Below the pieces are notes generated by a model. That model saw only the letters and a list, made by a program, of their open reading frames with translations. It had not been told where the DNA came from and did not search any database. The translations under genes were made by a program, and so were the position numbers. From contig CAZGYJ010000166.1 in NCBI GenBank assembly GCA_964530345.1, positions 1-6,000 on the forward strand: a DNA stretch of 6,000 nt, in the 5' to 3' direction. Source of the DNA: JALSJK01 sp964530345 (GTDB lineage: Bacteria > Pseudomonadota > Gammaproteobacteria > Methylococcales > Methylomonadaceae). Numbering within the stretch: the stretch's first letter is position 1; the number at the start of each line of letters is the position of its first letter. Shown piece by piece: positions 1 through 5,968 of the stretch.

Positions 1-68
1 TATGTTTGATTCTTGCTTAAAAAGCAGACCGAAGTTTTGATCACTTGTACCTTACATTAAAAAACCTG

Positions 69-74
69 TATTAT
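69..74 (+). promoter_or_regulatory. Possible sigma-70 -10 box for the metal transporter pair
   Basis: TATTAT at 69-74 matches the -10 consensus at five of six bases. A poor -35 candidate, TTGTAC at 45-50, lies 18 bases upstream and matches only three of six. Transcription from here would begin near 81 and leave a leader of about 20 bases before the ATG at 102. The region is AT-rich, so a chance match is quite possible. No longer leader, and no manganese-type riboswitch fold, fits in the visible 101 bases. Confidence 0.3.
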
Positions 75-101
75 TCTTCTAATTTTTTTGTGGGAATCAA
101 T

Positions 102-1046
102 ATGACAACTCAACAAGAAGCACCATTCCAAAATTTTGTGGAAAAACAATGGTCGAAAATTCAGTCTTGCGAAAAATACAAACAACTTCAGGCAATGCCC
201 AAAACAAAACGCTGGACGGTTATTGCCGGAATTTTCATAGCATCGCAGATTATAGTTTTCGGTGCGTTATATGGTCTTTTTGGTCAAATCGCAGTCATAG
301 GTTTTCTTGCCAGCATTCTTGCTGGCCTGGCCACTGGCTTGGGCGCATTACCCGCTGCGTTTTTTAAAACTATCTCTGAAGATCTATTTAATAGCTTATT
401 AGGCGCTGCGGCTGGCGTTATGCTTGCTGCGACAGCATTTTCACTGCTGGTCCCCGGTTTTGAATACGGCAATCAAATCTGGCCAGGCAAAGGTATCTGG
501 ATTGTTTCTGCCGGAATGATGCTTGGTGCGGTTTTCTTACATTACACCGACAAACATTTACCCCACATCAATTTTGATTCCGCCACCGATACGCAATTAC
601 AATCGATAAAAAAAATCTGGCTTTTTATTGCCGCAATCACCATTCACAATTTTCCTGAAGGTCTGTCTGTTGGGGTAAGTTTTGGTTCCGGTGATATGAA
701 AAATGGCACCATTTTAGCTACCGCAATTGCCCTACAAAACATCCCCGAAGGTCTGGCTGTAGCTTTACCATTGGTCGGGTTGGGCTACAACAAATGGAAA
801 GCTGTTGGCATTGCCACCCTGACTGGACTGGTTGAACCTGTTGGCGGTTTATTAGGTATAACCATGGTCACTGCCTTTGAACAATTACTACCCATTGCCA
901 TGGGTTTTGCGGCTGGTGCTATGCTATTTGTTATTTCAGAAGAAATCATCCCAGAGACCCATACCAATGGCCGTTCCAGAATTGCAACATTTTCATTGAT
1001 GATCGGCTTTATCATCATGATGGTTCTTGATAATTTACTCGGTTAA
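102..1046 (+). CDS. ZIP-family (GufA-type) divalent metal transporter
   Basis: This is a 314-residue inner-membrane protein of the ZIP family, which moves Zn2+, Fe2+, Mn2+ or similar ions into the cytoplasm. The metal-site motifs are visible: HNFPEG at residues 182-187 in TM4, QNIPEG at 212-217 in TM5, EPVGG at 245-249 in TM6 and a Glu pair at 280-281. The His-to-Gln change in the TM5 motif and the overall layout suggest the GufA branch rather than classical ZupT. About 37 soluble residues precede an extra hydrophobic helix (about 38-59), giving roughly nine helices against the usual eight. I chose the ATG at 102, with a weak GGGA at 92-95 before it; the in-frame TTG at 45 would add 19 residues of low-complexity leader. 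The gene ends 3 bases before the GDT1-family gene, so the two are probably cotranscribed. The exact metal cannot be read from sequence. Confidence 0.93.
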   Translation: MTTQQEAPFQNFVEKQWSKIQSCEKYKQLQAMPKTKRWTVIAGIFIASQIIVFGALYGLFGQIAVIGFLASILAGLATGLGALPAAFFKTISEDLFNSLLGAAAGVMLAATAFSLLVPGFEYGNQIWPGKGIWIVSAGMMLGAVFLHYTDKHLPHINFDSATDTQLQSIKKIWLFIAAITIHNFPEGLSVGVSFGSGDMKNGTILATAIALQNIPEGLAVALPLVGLGYNKWKAVGIATLTGLVEPVGGLLGITMVTAFEQLLPIAMGFAAGAMLFVISEEIIPETHTNGRSRIATFSLMIGFIIMMVLDNLLG

Positions 1047-1049
1047 TTC

Positions 1050-1733
1050 ATGGAATTTAATTTTTTTGAATTCCAAAGCCTGAATTTTTTTTCATCAGAT
1101 TTACTCCACTGGCTGAGTGTTTCAGCCAGCAGTTTTGCTCTGATTTTTGCAGCAGAATTTGGCGATAAAAGCCAATTGGTTTGTATGACCCTTGCTTTCA
1201 AGCACAGAGCAATGCCGGTTTTTTTGGGCGCAATCACTGCATTTATTTTTTTAAACGGCCTTGCTGTTGTGTTTGGCGCGACTATCGCCTCTTGGATTCC
1301 TGGTTATGTCATCGCTGCAATCGTTATGTTGTTATTTGCTGGATTTGGTTTAAATGCTTTATTGGCCAAAGATGAAGAGGATGAAGACAACCCTGCCCCA
1401 ATGAAAATTCATAACCTATTTTTTGCCACCTTTGTTTTAATTACCTTTGCAGAGTTTGGCGACAAAACACAATTGGCCGTCGTTGCACTCAGCAGCACTG
1501 CCTTGCCAATGGCAGTTTGGGTTGGATCTACAGCGGCTTTAGCGACAACTTCCGCAATCGGTGTATTTGCAGGACGCAAAATTTTGCAAAAAATTTCATT
1601 TGAACTACTTCACCGCATCAGCGGCGTTATCTTTATTGTACTTGCAGCTTATGCTGGCTATTCTGCGTATTTAAAAATGCCTGATCAATTAATTTCCAAC
1701 TTGAAAAATGAAATAGTTCATTTTGTTAACTAA
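1050..1733 (+). CDS. GDT1/TMEM165 (UPF0016) family cation exporter, probably Mn2+
   Basis: This 227-residue membrane protein has the hallmark of the UPF0016/GDT1 family: two copies of E-x-G-D-K-[ST], EFGDKS at residues 36-41 and EFGDKT at 135-140, one in each half of a pseudo-symmetric fold of about six helices. Each half ends in hydrophobic segments, and an acidic cytoplasmic-type linker (about 107-116, rich in Asp and Glu) joins them. Family members exchange Mn2+ or Ca2+ for protons; bacterial relatives such as Vibrio MneA act as manganese exporters. The N-terminus is about 20 residues longer than in many bacterial members, but the ATG at 1050 is the only Met before the first motif. The start lies 3 bases after the ZIP gene stop, with no good Shine-Dalgarno, so translation is probably coupled. 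The 3' end overlaps the convergent FliL-like gene by 8 bases. Mn2+ as substrate is inferred from the family. Confidence 0.93.
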   Translation: MEFNFFEFQSLNFFSSDLLHWLSVSASSFALIFAAEFGDKSQLVCMTLAFKHRAMPVFLGAITAFIFLNGLAVVFGATIASWIPGYVIAAIVMLLFAGFGLNALLAKDEEDEDNPAPMKIHNLFFATFVLITFAEFGDKTQLAVVALSSTALPMAVWVGSTAALATTSAIGVFAGRKILQKISFELLHRISGVIFIVLAAYAGYSAYLKMPDQLISNLKNEIVHFVN

Positions 1734-2118
1734 CTAAGAACTCGGTAAAAAATAAATCCCGTAGGCCATCGCTATTATCATATTTATCCAATGTTTCCCG
1801 AATGGTTTCCAGTGCTCCCTGACGTAATTTCTCCCGCTGCGCTGAGGTTTGTAACTCCGCAGCAAAACGGCCGCTAAAAAACATAATCAATTGATGACGC
1901 AATACCGGAAAATGTTTTTTGATTTTTTCTACCGCTTCTGCACCCTCAACCATGAGTTGCACATTAACCAACAAATATTTTTTCCGTTCTGCTAAATTAA
2001 CGGTAAACTTTGGACTCATTTCCAGATACTCAAGAACTGGTTCCTGCGCTTCATCTTCGCCAGCATAGATAAAACCAGAAAAACTTAAAAAAGCAAAGAT
2101 TAATAAAATTCGCACCAT
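1726..2118 (-). CDS. Orphan FliL-like protein with N-terminal signal or anchor
   Basis: This encodes 130 residues. A hydrophobic N-terminal segment (residues 4-18) is followed by a plausible signal peptidase site after IYA (19/20), then an acidic stretch and a FliL-type periplasmic domain. Recognisable family blocks are YLEMSPKFTVNL (31-42), YLLVNVQLMV (48-57), HFPVLRHQL (69-77) and the terminal FFTEFLV (123-129). Canonical FliL sits at the flagellar basal body around the stator and affects torque and motor stability. No flagellar gene is nearby, which matches the orphan FliL-like proteins seen in pseudomonads and relatives whose role is not settled. The ATG at 2118 is preferred; a GTG at 2124, two codons upstream, is an alternative. 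A GGTGA lies just before the ATG. The stop overlaps the end of the GDT1-family gene, and the promoter must lie in the short divergent gap shared with nagZ. Confidence 0.82.
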   Translation of the reverse strand: MVRILLIFAFLSFSGFIYAGEDEAQEPVLEYLEMSPKFTVNLAERKKYLLVNVQLMVEGAEAVEKIKKHFPVLRHQLIMFFSGRFAAELQTSAQREKLRQGALETIRETLDKYDNSDGLRDLFFTEFLVS

Positions 2119-2169
2119 GTTCACCGTTATTTCAAATATTTTAAATATAGTACAAATCTATTGATAAAG
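2119..2169. promoter_or_regulatory. Divergent promoter region between FliL-like gene and nagZ
   Basis: These 51 AT-rich bases separate the two divergent starts and must hold both promoters if neither unit is read through from elsewhere. On the plus strand, TATAGT at 2146-2151 matches the -10 consensus at five of six bases and would start nagZ transcription near 2158, leaving a leader of about 12 bases. No convincing -35 is seen at the expected distance. The core at 2134-2148 is nearly self-complementary A/T sequence, so -10-like hexamers occur on both strands. I see no recognisable operator. Confidence 0.4.
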
Positions 2170-3180
2170 ATGAATAAAACGCTCGCCATCGGCCCAGTGA
2201 TGATAGATATTGAAGGATTATCACTCAGTTCTTACGACGAAGAAAAAATTGCCCATCCCAATACCGGAGCGGTTATTTTGTTCGCCCGAAATTACCAAAA
2301 CCGCGATCAAATAACTGAATTAACCAGACAAATCAAATCTGCAAGAAATGGCCACATTCTCATCGCCGTAGATCAGGAAGGCGGTCGTGTGCAACGGTTT
2401 CAGGAACAATTTACCCGCCTGCCACCAGCGCTGTGCTATGTTGATAACCCCAAACTCGCCCAATCTGCAGGCTGGCTTATGGCTTCAGAATTATTGGCTG
2501 TTGGTGTTGATTTCAGCTTCGCGCCAGTTTTGGATGTTGATTGTGGAATCAGTGAAATCATTGGTGATCGCTCATTTTCTACCGACCCGAAACAAACTGC
2601 GGAACTGGCCAGTCTTTTTCGAAAAGGCATGAATCAAGCGGGTATGTCTGCTGTTGGCAAACATTTTCCTGGACATGGCGCAATTGCTTTGGATTCTCAT
2701 CTGGCTCTTCCAGTCGACGAAAGGACTCTAGATGAAATTCAGAACAAAGATCTACTGCCATTCAAAAAACTGATCGCGGAAGGATTGGAGGGCATCATGC
2801 CGGCTCATGTTGTTTATCCTGCTGTTGATGACAAACCTGCTGGGTTTTCGAAAGTCTGGATTGAACAAATATTACGTCAGCAATTACATTTCGATGGCGC
2901 AGTCTTTAGCGATGATCTAAGCATGAAAGGCGCCGCAGCCATCGGCAGCTTCACCGAATGCGCTGAACTGGCTCTTAAAGCAGGTTGCGATATGATTCTG
3001 GTATGTAACAACCCAAAGGCAGCCGAACAAGTACTGGACATCGTTCCAATTCAACAAAACAGAAAGCGAGAATCACGATTGCTGAACATGCTTGGTAAAC
3101 CCCGCGGAGATTTTGATCAACTCAGCAATACCGAACAATGGCAACAAATCGCCTCACAATTAAATAATTTAACAACATGA
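2170..3180 (+). CDS. nagZ: Beta-N-acetylhexosaminidase NagZ
   Basis: This is a cytoplasmic glycoside hydrolase of family 3, 336 residues long, close to the 341 of the E. coli enzyme. NagZ removes N-acetylglucosamine from 1,6-anhydro-muropeptides during cell wall recycling; in many Gram-negatives its products also feed AmpR control of beta-lactamase. Visible signatures are DQEGGRVQRF at residues 68-77, KHFPGHG at 164-170 with the DSH dyad at 175-177 (His177 the expected acid/base), and FSDDLSM at 246-252 (Asp248 the expected nucleophile). The MILVCNN segment near 275-281 is also typical. I chose the ATG at 2170; the TTG at 2161 would add three residues, and no strong Shine-Dalgarno decides between them. 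The stop overlaps the next start as ATGA at 3177-3180, so nagZ leads an operon with two purine-salvage genes. All key residues are intact. Confidence 0.97.
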   Translation: MNKTLAIGPVMIDIEGLSLSSYDEEKIAHPNTGAVILFARNYQNRDQITELTRQIKSARNGHILIAVDQEGGRVQRFQEQFTRLPPALCYVDNPKLAQSAGWLMASELLAVGVDFSFAPVLDVDCGISEIIGDRSFSTDPKQTAELASLFRKGMNQAGMSAVGKHFPGHGAIALDSHLALPVDERTLDEIQNKDLLPFKKLIAEGLEGIMPAHVVYPAVDDKPAGFSKVWIEQILRQQLHFDGAVFSDDLSMKGAAAIGSFTECAELALKAGCDMILVCNNPKAAEQVLDIVPIQQNRKRESRLLNMLGKPRGDFDQLSNTEQWQQIASQLNNLTT

Positions 3181-3719
3181 TTGACGAAATAAAACGCATT
3201 CAAGCTAGTGCTGAACAAATTTACAATGAAACCGAAGTTGAACAAGCGATTGATAAAATGGCTGAAAAAATCAACCCTATCTTAGCAGAAACCAATCCAG
3301 TTCTGCTTTGCGTGCTCAATGGCGGTATTGTTACGGCTGGGAAATTACTGACTCGACTTGATTTCCCACTCACCATCGATGCCATTAATGCCAGCCGTTA
3401 CCGAAACACCACGACCGGCAATAAAATAAAATGGCTGCATAAACCAGAAACAGAACTGGAGAACAAAACTGTGCTAATTGTCGATGACATTCTCGATGAA
3501 GGCATAACGCTGAAGGCCATTCATGATTTCTGTGAACAACAAGAGGCTAAAACTGTTTACAGTGCAGTTCTGGTCGATAAAAATCTTGGCAAACAAAAAC
3601 CGATACAAGCCGATTTTATAGGTCTAGAGACTGAAAATCGTTATTTGTTTGGTTATGGCATGGACTACAAAGGCTATCTGCGAAACGCACCCGGTATTTT
3701 TGCCTGTAAAGATCTTTAG
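3177..3719 (+). CDS. Hypoxanthine-guanine phosphoribosyltransferase
   Basis: This is a 180-residue cytoplasmic type I phosphoribosyltransferase that should convert hypoxanthine or guanine plus PRPP to IMP or GMP. The PRPP-binding loop is VLIVDDILDEGITL at residues 99-112, with its acidic pair at 103-104. A flexible-loop region with the SRY segment lies at 73-75, and the C-terminal block GYGMDYKGYLRNAPGIFA (159-176) resembles the base-binding end of HGPRTs. PVLLCVLNGG near 41-50 is the usual first strand and PPi-binding turn. The start is the ATG overlapping the nagZ stop; it has no Shine-Dalgarno of its own, implying translational coupling. Ten bases after its stop comes the methylthioinosine phosphorylase gene, whose product hypoxanthine is this enzyme's expected substrate. 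Exact base preference (hypoxanthine, guanine or both) cannot be fixed from sequence, so I withhold the symbol hpt. Confidence 0.92.
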   Translation: MIDEIKRIQASAEQIYNETEVEQAIDKMAEKINPILAETNPVLLCVLNGGIVTAGKLLTRLDFPLTIDAINASRYRNTTTGNKIKWLHKPETELENKTVLIVDDILDEGITLKAIHDFCEQQEAKTVYSAVLVDKNLGKQKPIQADFIGLETENRYLFGYGMDYKGYLRNAPGIFACKDL

Positions 3720-3721
3720 GA
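3718..3721 (+). promoter_or_regulatory. Ribosome binding site deciding the MTIP start
   Basis: AGGA at 3718-3721 overlaps the stop codon of the phosphoribosyltransferase gene and lies 8 bases before the ATG at 3730. It supports that start over an in-frame ATG at 3649, which would add 27 residues encoded inside the upstream gene. Confidence 0.7.
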
Positions 3722-3729
3722 ATAACAAC

Positions 3730-4455
3730 ATGAAAATTGCAATTATTGGTGGCACTGGACTGACACAAATCAAAGGCCTTGAATTATCTGACACCAAAAA
3801 AATTACCACACCTTTTGGCAACCCTTCTGCTGATTACCAACTTGGACAACTAAATGGCAAGGAGATAATTTTTCTTGCAAGACACGGCAACCCTCACCTC
3901 ATACCACCACACAAAATCAATTACTGTGCAAATATTTGGGGACTCAAGGAATTAGGAGCAACGACAATCATTGCCGTTGCAGCTGTCGGTGGCATTACCA
4001 AAGAAATGCACCCAGGCCGAATTGTTATTCCGAATCAAATTATCGACTACAGTTATGGTCGTCAACACAGCTTTTTTGAGGAGAATTTGACAGAAGTCGT
4101 TCATATCGATTTTTCTTTCCCCTATTCTGAAAAATTACGCAAAAAACTGATAAACACAGCGCGACAGGCACATATTGATGTTTTTACCGAAGGAGTTTAC
4201 GGCTGCACCCAGGGACCAAGACTGGAAACTGCAGCAGAAATTTCACGCATGGAAAAAGATGGCTGCGACCTGGTTGGCATGACTGGCATGCCTGAAGCAG
4301 CACTAGCTCGGGAACTGGAACTGGATTATGCTGCATGTGCAGTCATCGCTAATTGGGCTGCGGGAAAAACCGAAGGCACCATCACCATGTCAGAAATAGA
4401 GCAAAATCTTAAACAGGGTATGACTGATGTAGCTGCGATTTTAGCTAAGCTCTAA
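3730..4455 (+). CDS. S-methyl-5'-thioinosine phosphorylase (MTIP)
   Basis: This is a 241-residue PNP/MTAP-family enzyme that should cleave 5'-methylthioinosine with phosphate to hypoxanthine and methylthioribose-1-phosphate. Its sequence closely follows, from memory, the characterised Pseudomonas aeruginosa MTIP (PA3004). Visible blocks are IGGTGL (6-11), ARHG (50-53) for phosphate binding, TQGPRLET (160-167) and GMTGMPEAALARE (183-195) for the ribosyl and methylthio side. At the purine site, where methylthioadenosine phosphorylases carry a D-x-D that reads the 6-amino group, this protein has ANWAAG with Asn208 and no Asp. That points to a 6-oxopurine substrate. The start at 3730 has AGGA 8 bases upstream and gives the IGGTG motif its normal place at the N-terminus. 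Many databases call such proteins MTA phosphorylase or mtnP, which may be misleading here. It follows an HGPRT that can use its hypoxanthine product. Confidence 0.92.
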   Translation: MKIAIIGGTGLTQIKGLELSDTKKITTPFGNPSADYQLGQLNGKEIIFLARHGNPHLIPPHKINYCANIWGLKELGATTIIAVAAVGGITKEMHPGRIVIPNQIIDYSYGRQHSFFEENLTEVVHIDFSFPYSEKLRKKLINTARQAHIDVFTEGVYGCTQGPRLETAAEISRMEKDGCDLVGMTGMPEAALARELELDYAACAVIANWAAGKTEGTITMSEIEQNLKQGMTDVAAILAKL

Positions 4456-4481
4456 TAGAGTTATTCACTTCGATCCAGTTA

Positions 4482-5786
4482 TTATCCTGGCGCAATTAGC
4501 AAATGGACATAAATTGATGCACCATATCCAAGAATGATCACAGGCAACCACTTTAAATGATCAATAAAGGTATATAATCCTTTCGATTGCCCCATTAAAG
4601 CAACCCCGGCAGCAGAACCAATTGACAAAAGTGAGCCGCCAACACCGGCTGTTAATGTTACTAAAAGCCACTGTGTCAAATCCATTGGCGGGCGCATTTC
4701 CAGTACTGAAAGCATTACTGGAATATTATCAACGACTGCGGACAATCCTCCGATAAGAATATTAGCCCAGGTAAAACTTAAATTATCGTAGATTGCATGT
4801 GATGCCAATTCCAGATAACCAAGCTCTTTTAATCCTCCGATACAAAAAATAATTCCATAGAAAAATAACAAAGTATCCCATTCTGAATCCCTGACATTGG
4901 AAAATACGTCATAGCTGGAATCGTTATTATCTGATTTCTTTAGCCAGTAACTGGCAAACATCAACAAGGCGAGTCCCATCATCATTCCCATAAACGGTGG
5001 AATATACAAAAGCTCTTCACACACGACAGAAATCGCGATGGTAATGAAAAACAAGAAAACAATAACCAGTGCACCTTTTTTCAATTCCACTGGTTCCTCC
5101 ATCTTGGCAACAGGACAAGCAGGTGGAATGAAGAAACTAAAAACAGCTGCTGGTAATACAAAATTAACTAAAGCAGGAATAAACAATGCAAAAAAACCGG
5201 TGAATGCCACCTTTCCATCCTGCCATACCATCAGTGTGGTAATATCTCCGAATGGACTAAATACACCACCAGCATTTGCCGCTATAACGATATTAATAAA
5301 ACTTAGTCTTATATACTCAACATTATTTTTGCCACATGCCAAAACTACGGCACCCATCACCATGGCTGTTGTTAAATTGTTAGCAACTGTAGATAGAAAA
5401 AAAGCAATAAATCCTGTTAACCAAAATAACTGGCGGTAATTTAAACCCCAACAAATTAAGGTGTAACGAATTTTTCTGAAAATATTTCGCTCAACCAAAG
5501 CATTTGTGTAAGTCATTGACACCAACAAGAACAATAGCAATTCACTAAAATCCATCAAATCATGCTTTATCAAGTATTCCACTTGTTCTTTGGTAAACCC
5601 ATGATCATTCACAGCAACTTCCGCCACCAAAAACCAAATGAGACAGGAAGCCAAAATAACCGGTTTTGATTTTCTTATTTTTGTTATTTCTTCAGTAGCA
5701 ACAAATAAATAAGCTATAACAAACAATCCCAAACAAACCAATCCAACTAGTGAATTTGTTTCGTATAAGTTTAGATCTCCATGCAT
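4482..5786 (-). CDS. nhaD: Na+/H+ antiporter NhaD
   Basis: This is a 434-residue inner-membrane protein with about 12 hydrophobic segments, of the NhaD family in the ion transporter superfamily. NhaD exports Na+ or Li+ in exchange for protons, mainly at alkaline pH in marine and halophilic bacteria. Characteristic blocks are STVANNLTTAMVMGAV (132-147) and NAGGVFSPFGDITTLMVW (171-188), mirrored in the second half by SAVVDNIPVM (349-358) and VGGSLLSIGSAAGVALMG (382-399). The paired ANN/DN-P and G-S/T-rich motifs reflect the inverted repeat of the fold. The ATG at 5786 is chosen because GGAG lies at 5794-5797 and a consensus -10 box at 5816-5821; a TTG at 5807 would sit at the predicted transcript start. 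The 3' end converges on the MTIP gene across 26 bases with no clear terminator. Upstream lies a structured leader with a possible small ORF. Confidence 0.95.
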   Translation of the reverse strand: MHGDLNLYETNSLVGLVCLGLFVIAYLFVATEEITKIRKSKPVILASCLIWFLVAEVAVNDHGFTKEQVEYLIKHDLMDFSELLLFLLVSMTYTNALVERNIFRKIRYTLICWGLNYRQLFWLTGFIAFFLSTVANNLTTAMVMGAVVLACGKNNVEYIRLSFINIVIAANAGGVFSPFGDITTLMVWQDGKVAFTGFFALFIPALVNFVLPAAVFSFFIPPACPVAKMEEPVELKKGALVIVFLFFITIAISVVCEELLYIPPFMGMMMGLALLMFASYWLKKSDNNDSSYDVFSNVRDSEWDTLLFFYGIIFCIGGLKELGYLELASHAIYDNLSFTWANILIGGLSAVVDNIPVMLSVLEMRPPMDLTQWLLVTLTAGVGGSLLSIGSAAGVALMGQSKGLYTFIDHLKWLPVIILGYGASIYVHLLIAPG

Positions 5787-5793
5787 CAAACTA

Positions 5794-5797
5794 CTCC
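5794..5797 (-). promoter_or_regulatory. Ribosome binding site of nhaD
   Basis: GGAG on the minus strand lies 7 bases before the ATG at 5786. It selects this start over the in-frame TTG at 5807, which has only A-rich sequence ahead of it. Confidence 0.7.
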
Positions 5798-5815
5798 AGA
5801 TGAACAAATTTTTCT

Positions 5816-5821
5816 ATTATA
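5816..5821 (-). promoter_or_regulatory. Consensus -10 box upstream of nhaD
   Basis: The minus strand reads TATAAT at 5821-5816, a perfect sigma-70 -10 hexamer. Transcription would begin near 5808-5809 and give a leader of about 22 bases holding the GGAG. The sequence 16-18 bases further upstream (around 5838-5845) does not match the -35 consensus, so an activator or another promoter further up may be involved. The hexamer overlaps the stop codon of the small ORF described upstream, so both readings may not be right. Confidence 0.45.
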
Positions 5822-5936
5822 CATTCAATAATTCCATGAATTGGCTAATCAAAGTAACAAAAGAAGAACATTCCACCTTGGCATAATCCTGAATCTGTGA
5901 CTTCACTACAGCACTGGTGACAAGCTCTTGATTCAT
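5817..5936 (-). CDS. Possible small protein of 39 residues upstream of nhaD
   Basis: An open frame runs from ATG at 5936 to a TAA at 5819-5817 and would encode 39 residues beginning MNQELVTSAVV and ending FMELLNV; a second stop codon (TAG) follows directly. The product is mixed polar and hydrophobic, with one Cys (residue 23), no signal peptide and an alternating pattern that could form an amphipathic helix. I do not recognise it. A GTG lies immediately before the ATG, and a GGTGA at 5953-5949 is a weak candidate ribosome site about nine bases before that GTG. The frame lies 30 bases before the nhaD ATG in the same direction, so it could be a leader peptide or a small partner gene. Against this, it is short, overlaps a strong inverted repeat, and its stop coincides with the nhaD -10 box. 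It may be a chance ORF. Confidence 0.3.
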   Translation of the reverse strand: MNQELVTSAVVKSQIQDYAKVECSSFVTLISQFMELLNV

Positions 5937-5968
5937 CACGGGTTGAAATCACCGATTCAGGATAATGT
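5881..5968. repeat. Imperfect inverted repeat, 24-bp arms with 38-base centre
   Basis: The arms are 5882-5905 and 5944-5967. Read as minus-strand RNA, 21 positions form Watson-Crick pairs, one is G-U (5948 with 5904) and two are mismatched (5964 with 5885, and 5953 with 5896); the uninterrupted core is ATCCTGAATC against GATTCAGGAT. The flanking pair 5881/5968 does not match. On the plus strand the G-U becomes a C-A mismatch, so the fold is slightly better in RNA running toward nhaD. The 38-base centre has a further GTGA/TCAC pairing (5939-5936 with 5920-5917). No T-run follows closely in either direction, so it does not look like an intrinsic terminator. It could be a palindromic interspersed repeat, a non-coding RNA hairpin or a leader regulator; sequence alone does not decide. 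Confidence 0.75.

Noticed and set aside
14..26. Small hairpin TGCTT/AAGCA near the window start
   Set aside because: Five A/T-rich pairs with a three-base loop and no T-run directly after; easily chance.
45..101. TTG start adding 19 residues to the ZIP transporter
   Set aside because: The added residues are encoded by AT-rich leader that also carries a -10-like box, and the ATG at 102 has a GGGA at a workable distance.
1..101. yybP-ykoY manganese riboswitch ahead of the metal transporter genes
   Set aside because: Expected from the gene functions, but the visible upstream bases contain no paired helices or conserved loop sequence of that class; sequence before the window is not seen.
3649..3729. 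Upstream ATG extending the MTIP protein by 27 residues
   Set aside because: It lies inside the HGPRT gene in another frame, and the extension would displace the N-terminal IGGTG motif from its normal place; AGGA at 3718-3721 supports 3730.
4450..4460. Palindrome CTCTAATAGAG at the end of the MTIP gene as a terminator
   Set aside because: The usable stem is only about three to five weak pairs with almost no loop, and no T-run follows on either strand.
5038..5439. Plus-strand open frame of 133 codons
   Set aside because: It lies wholly antisense to conserved NhaD sequence and its translation resembles no family; it is a shadow frame.
5787..5807. TTG start adding seven residues to NhaD
   Set aside because: There is no ribosome site before it, and it would sit at the predicted transcript start; ATG at 5786 has GGAG 7 bases upstream.
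5881..5968. Integron attC site as an explanation for the inverted repeat
   Set aside because: The ends lack the RYYYAAC and GTTRRRY core sites, and no integrase or cassette context is visible.
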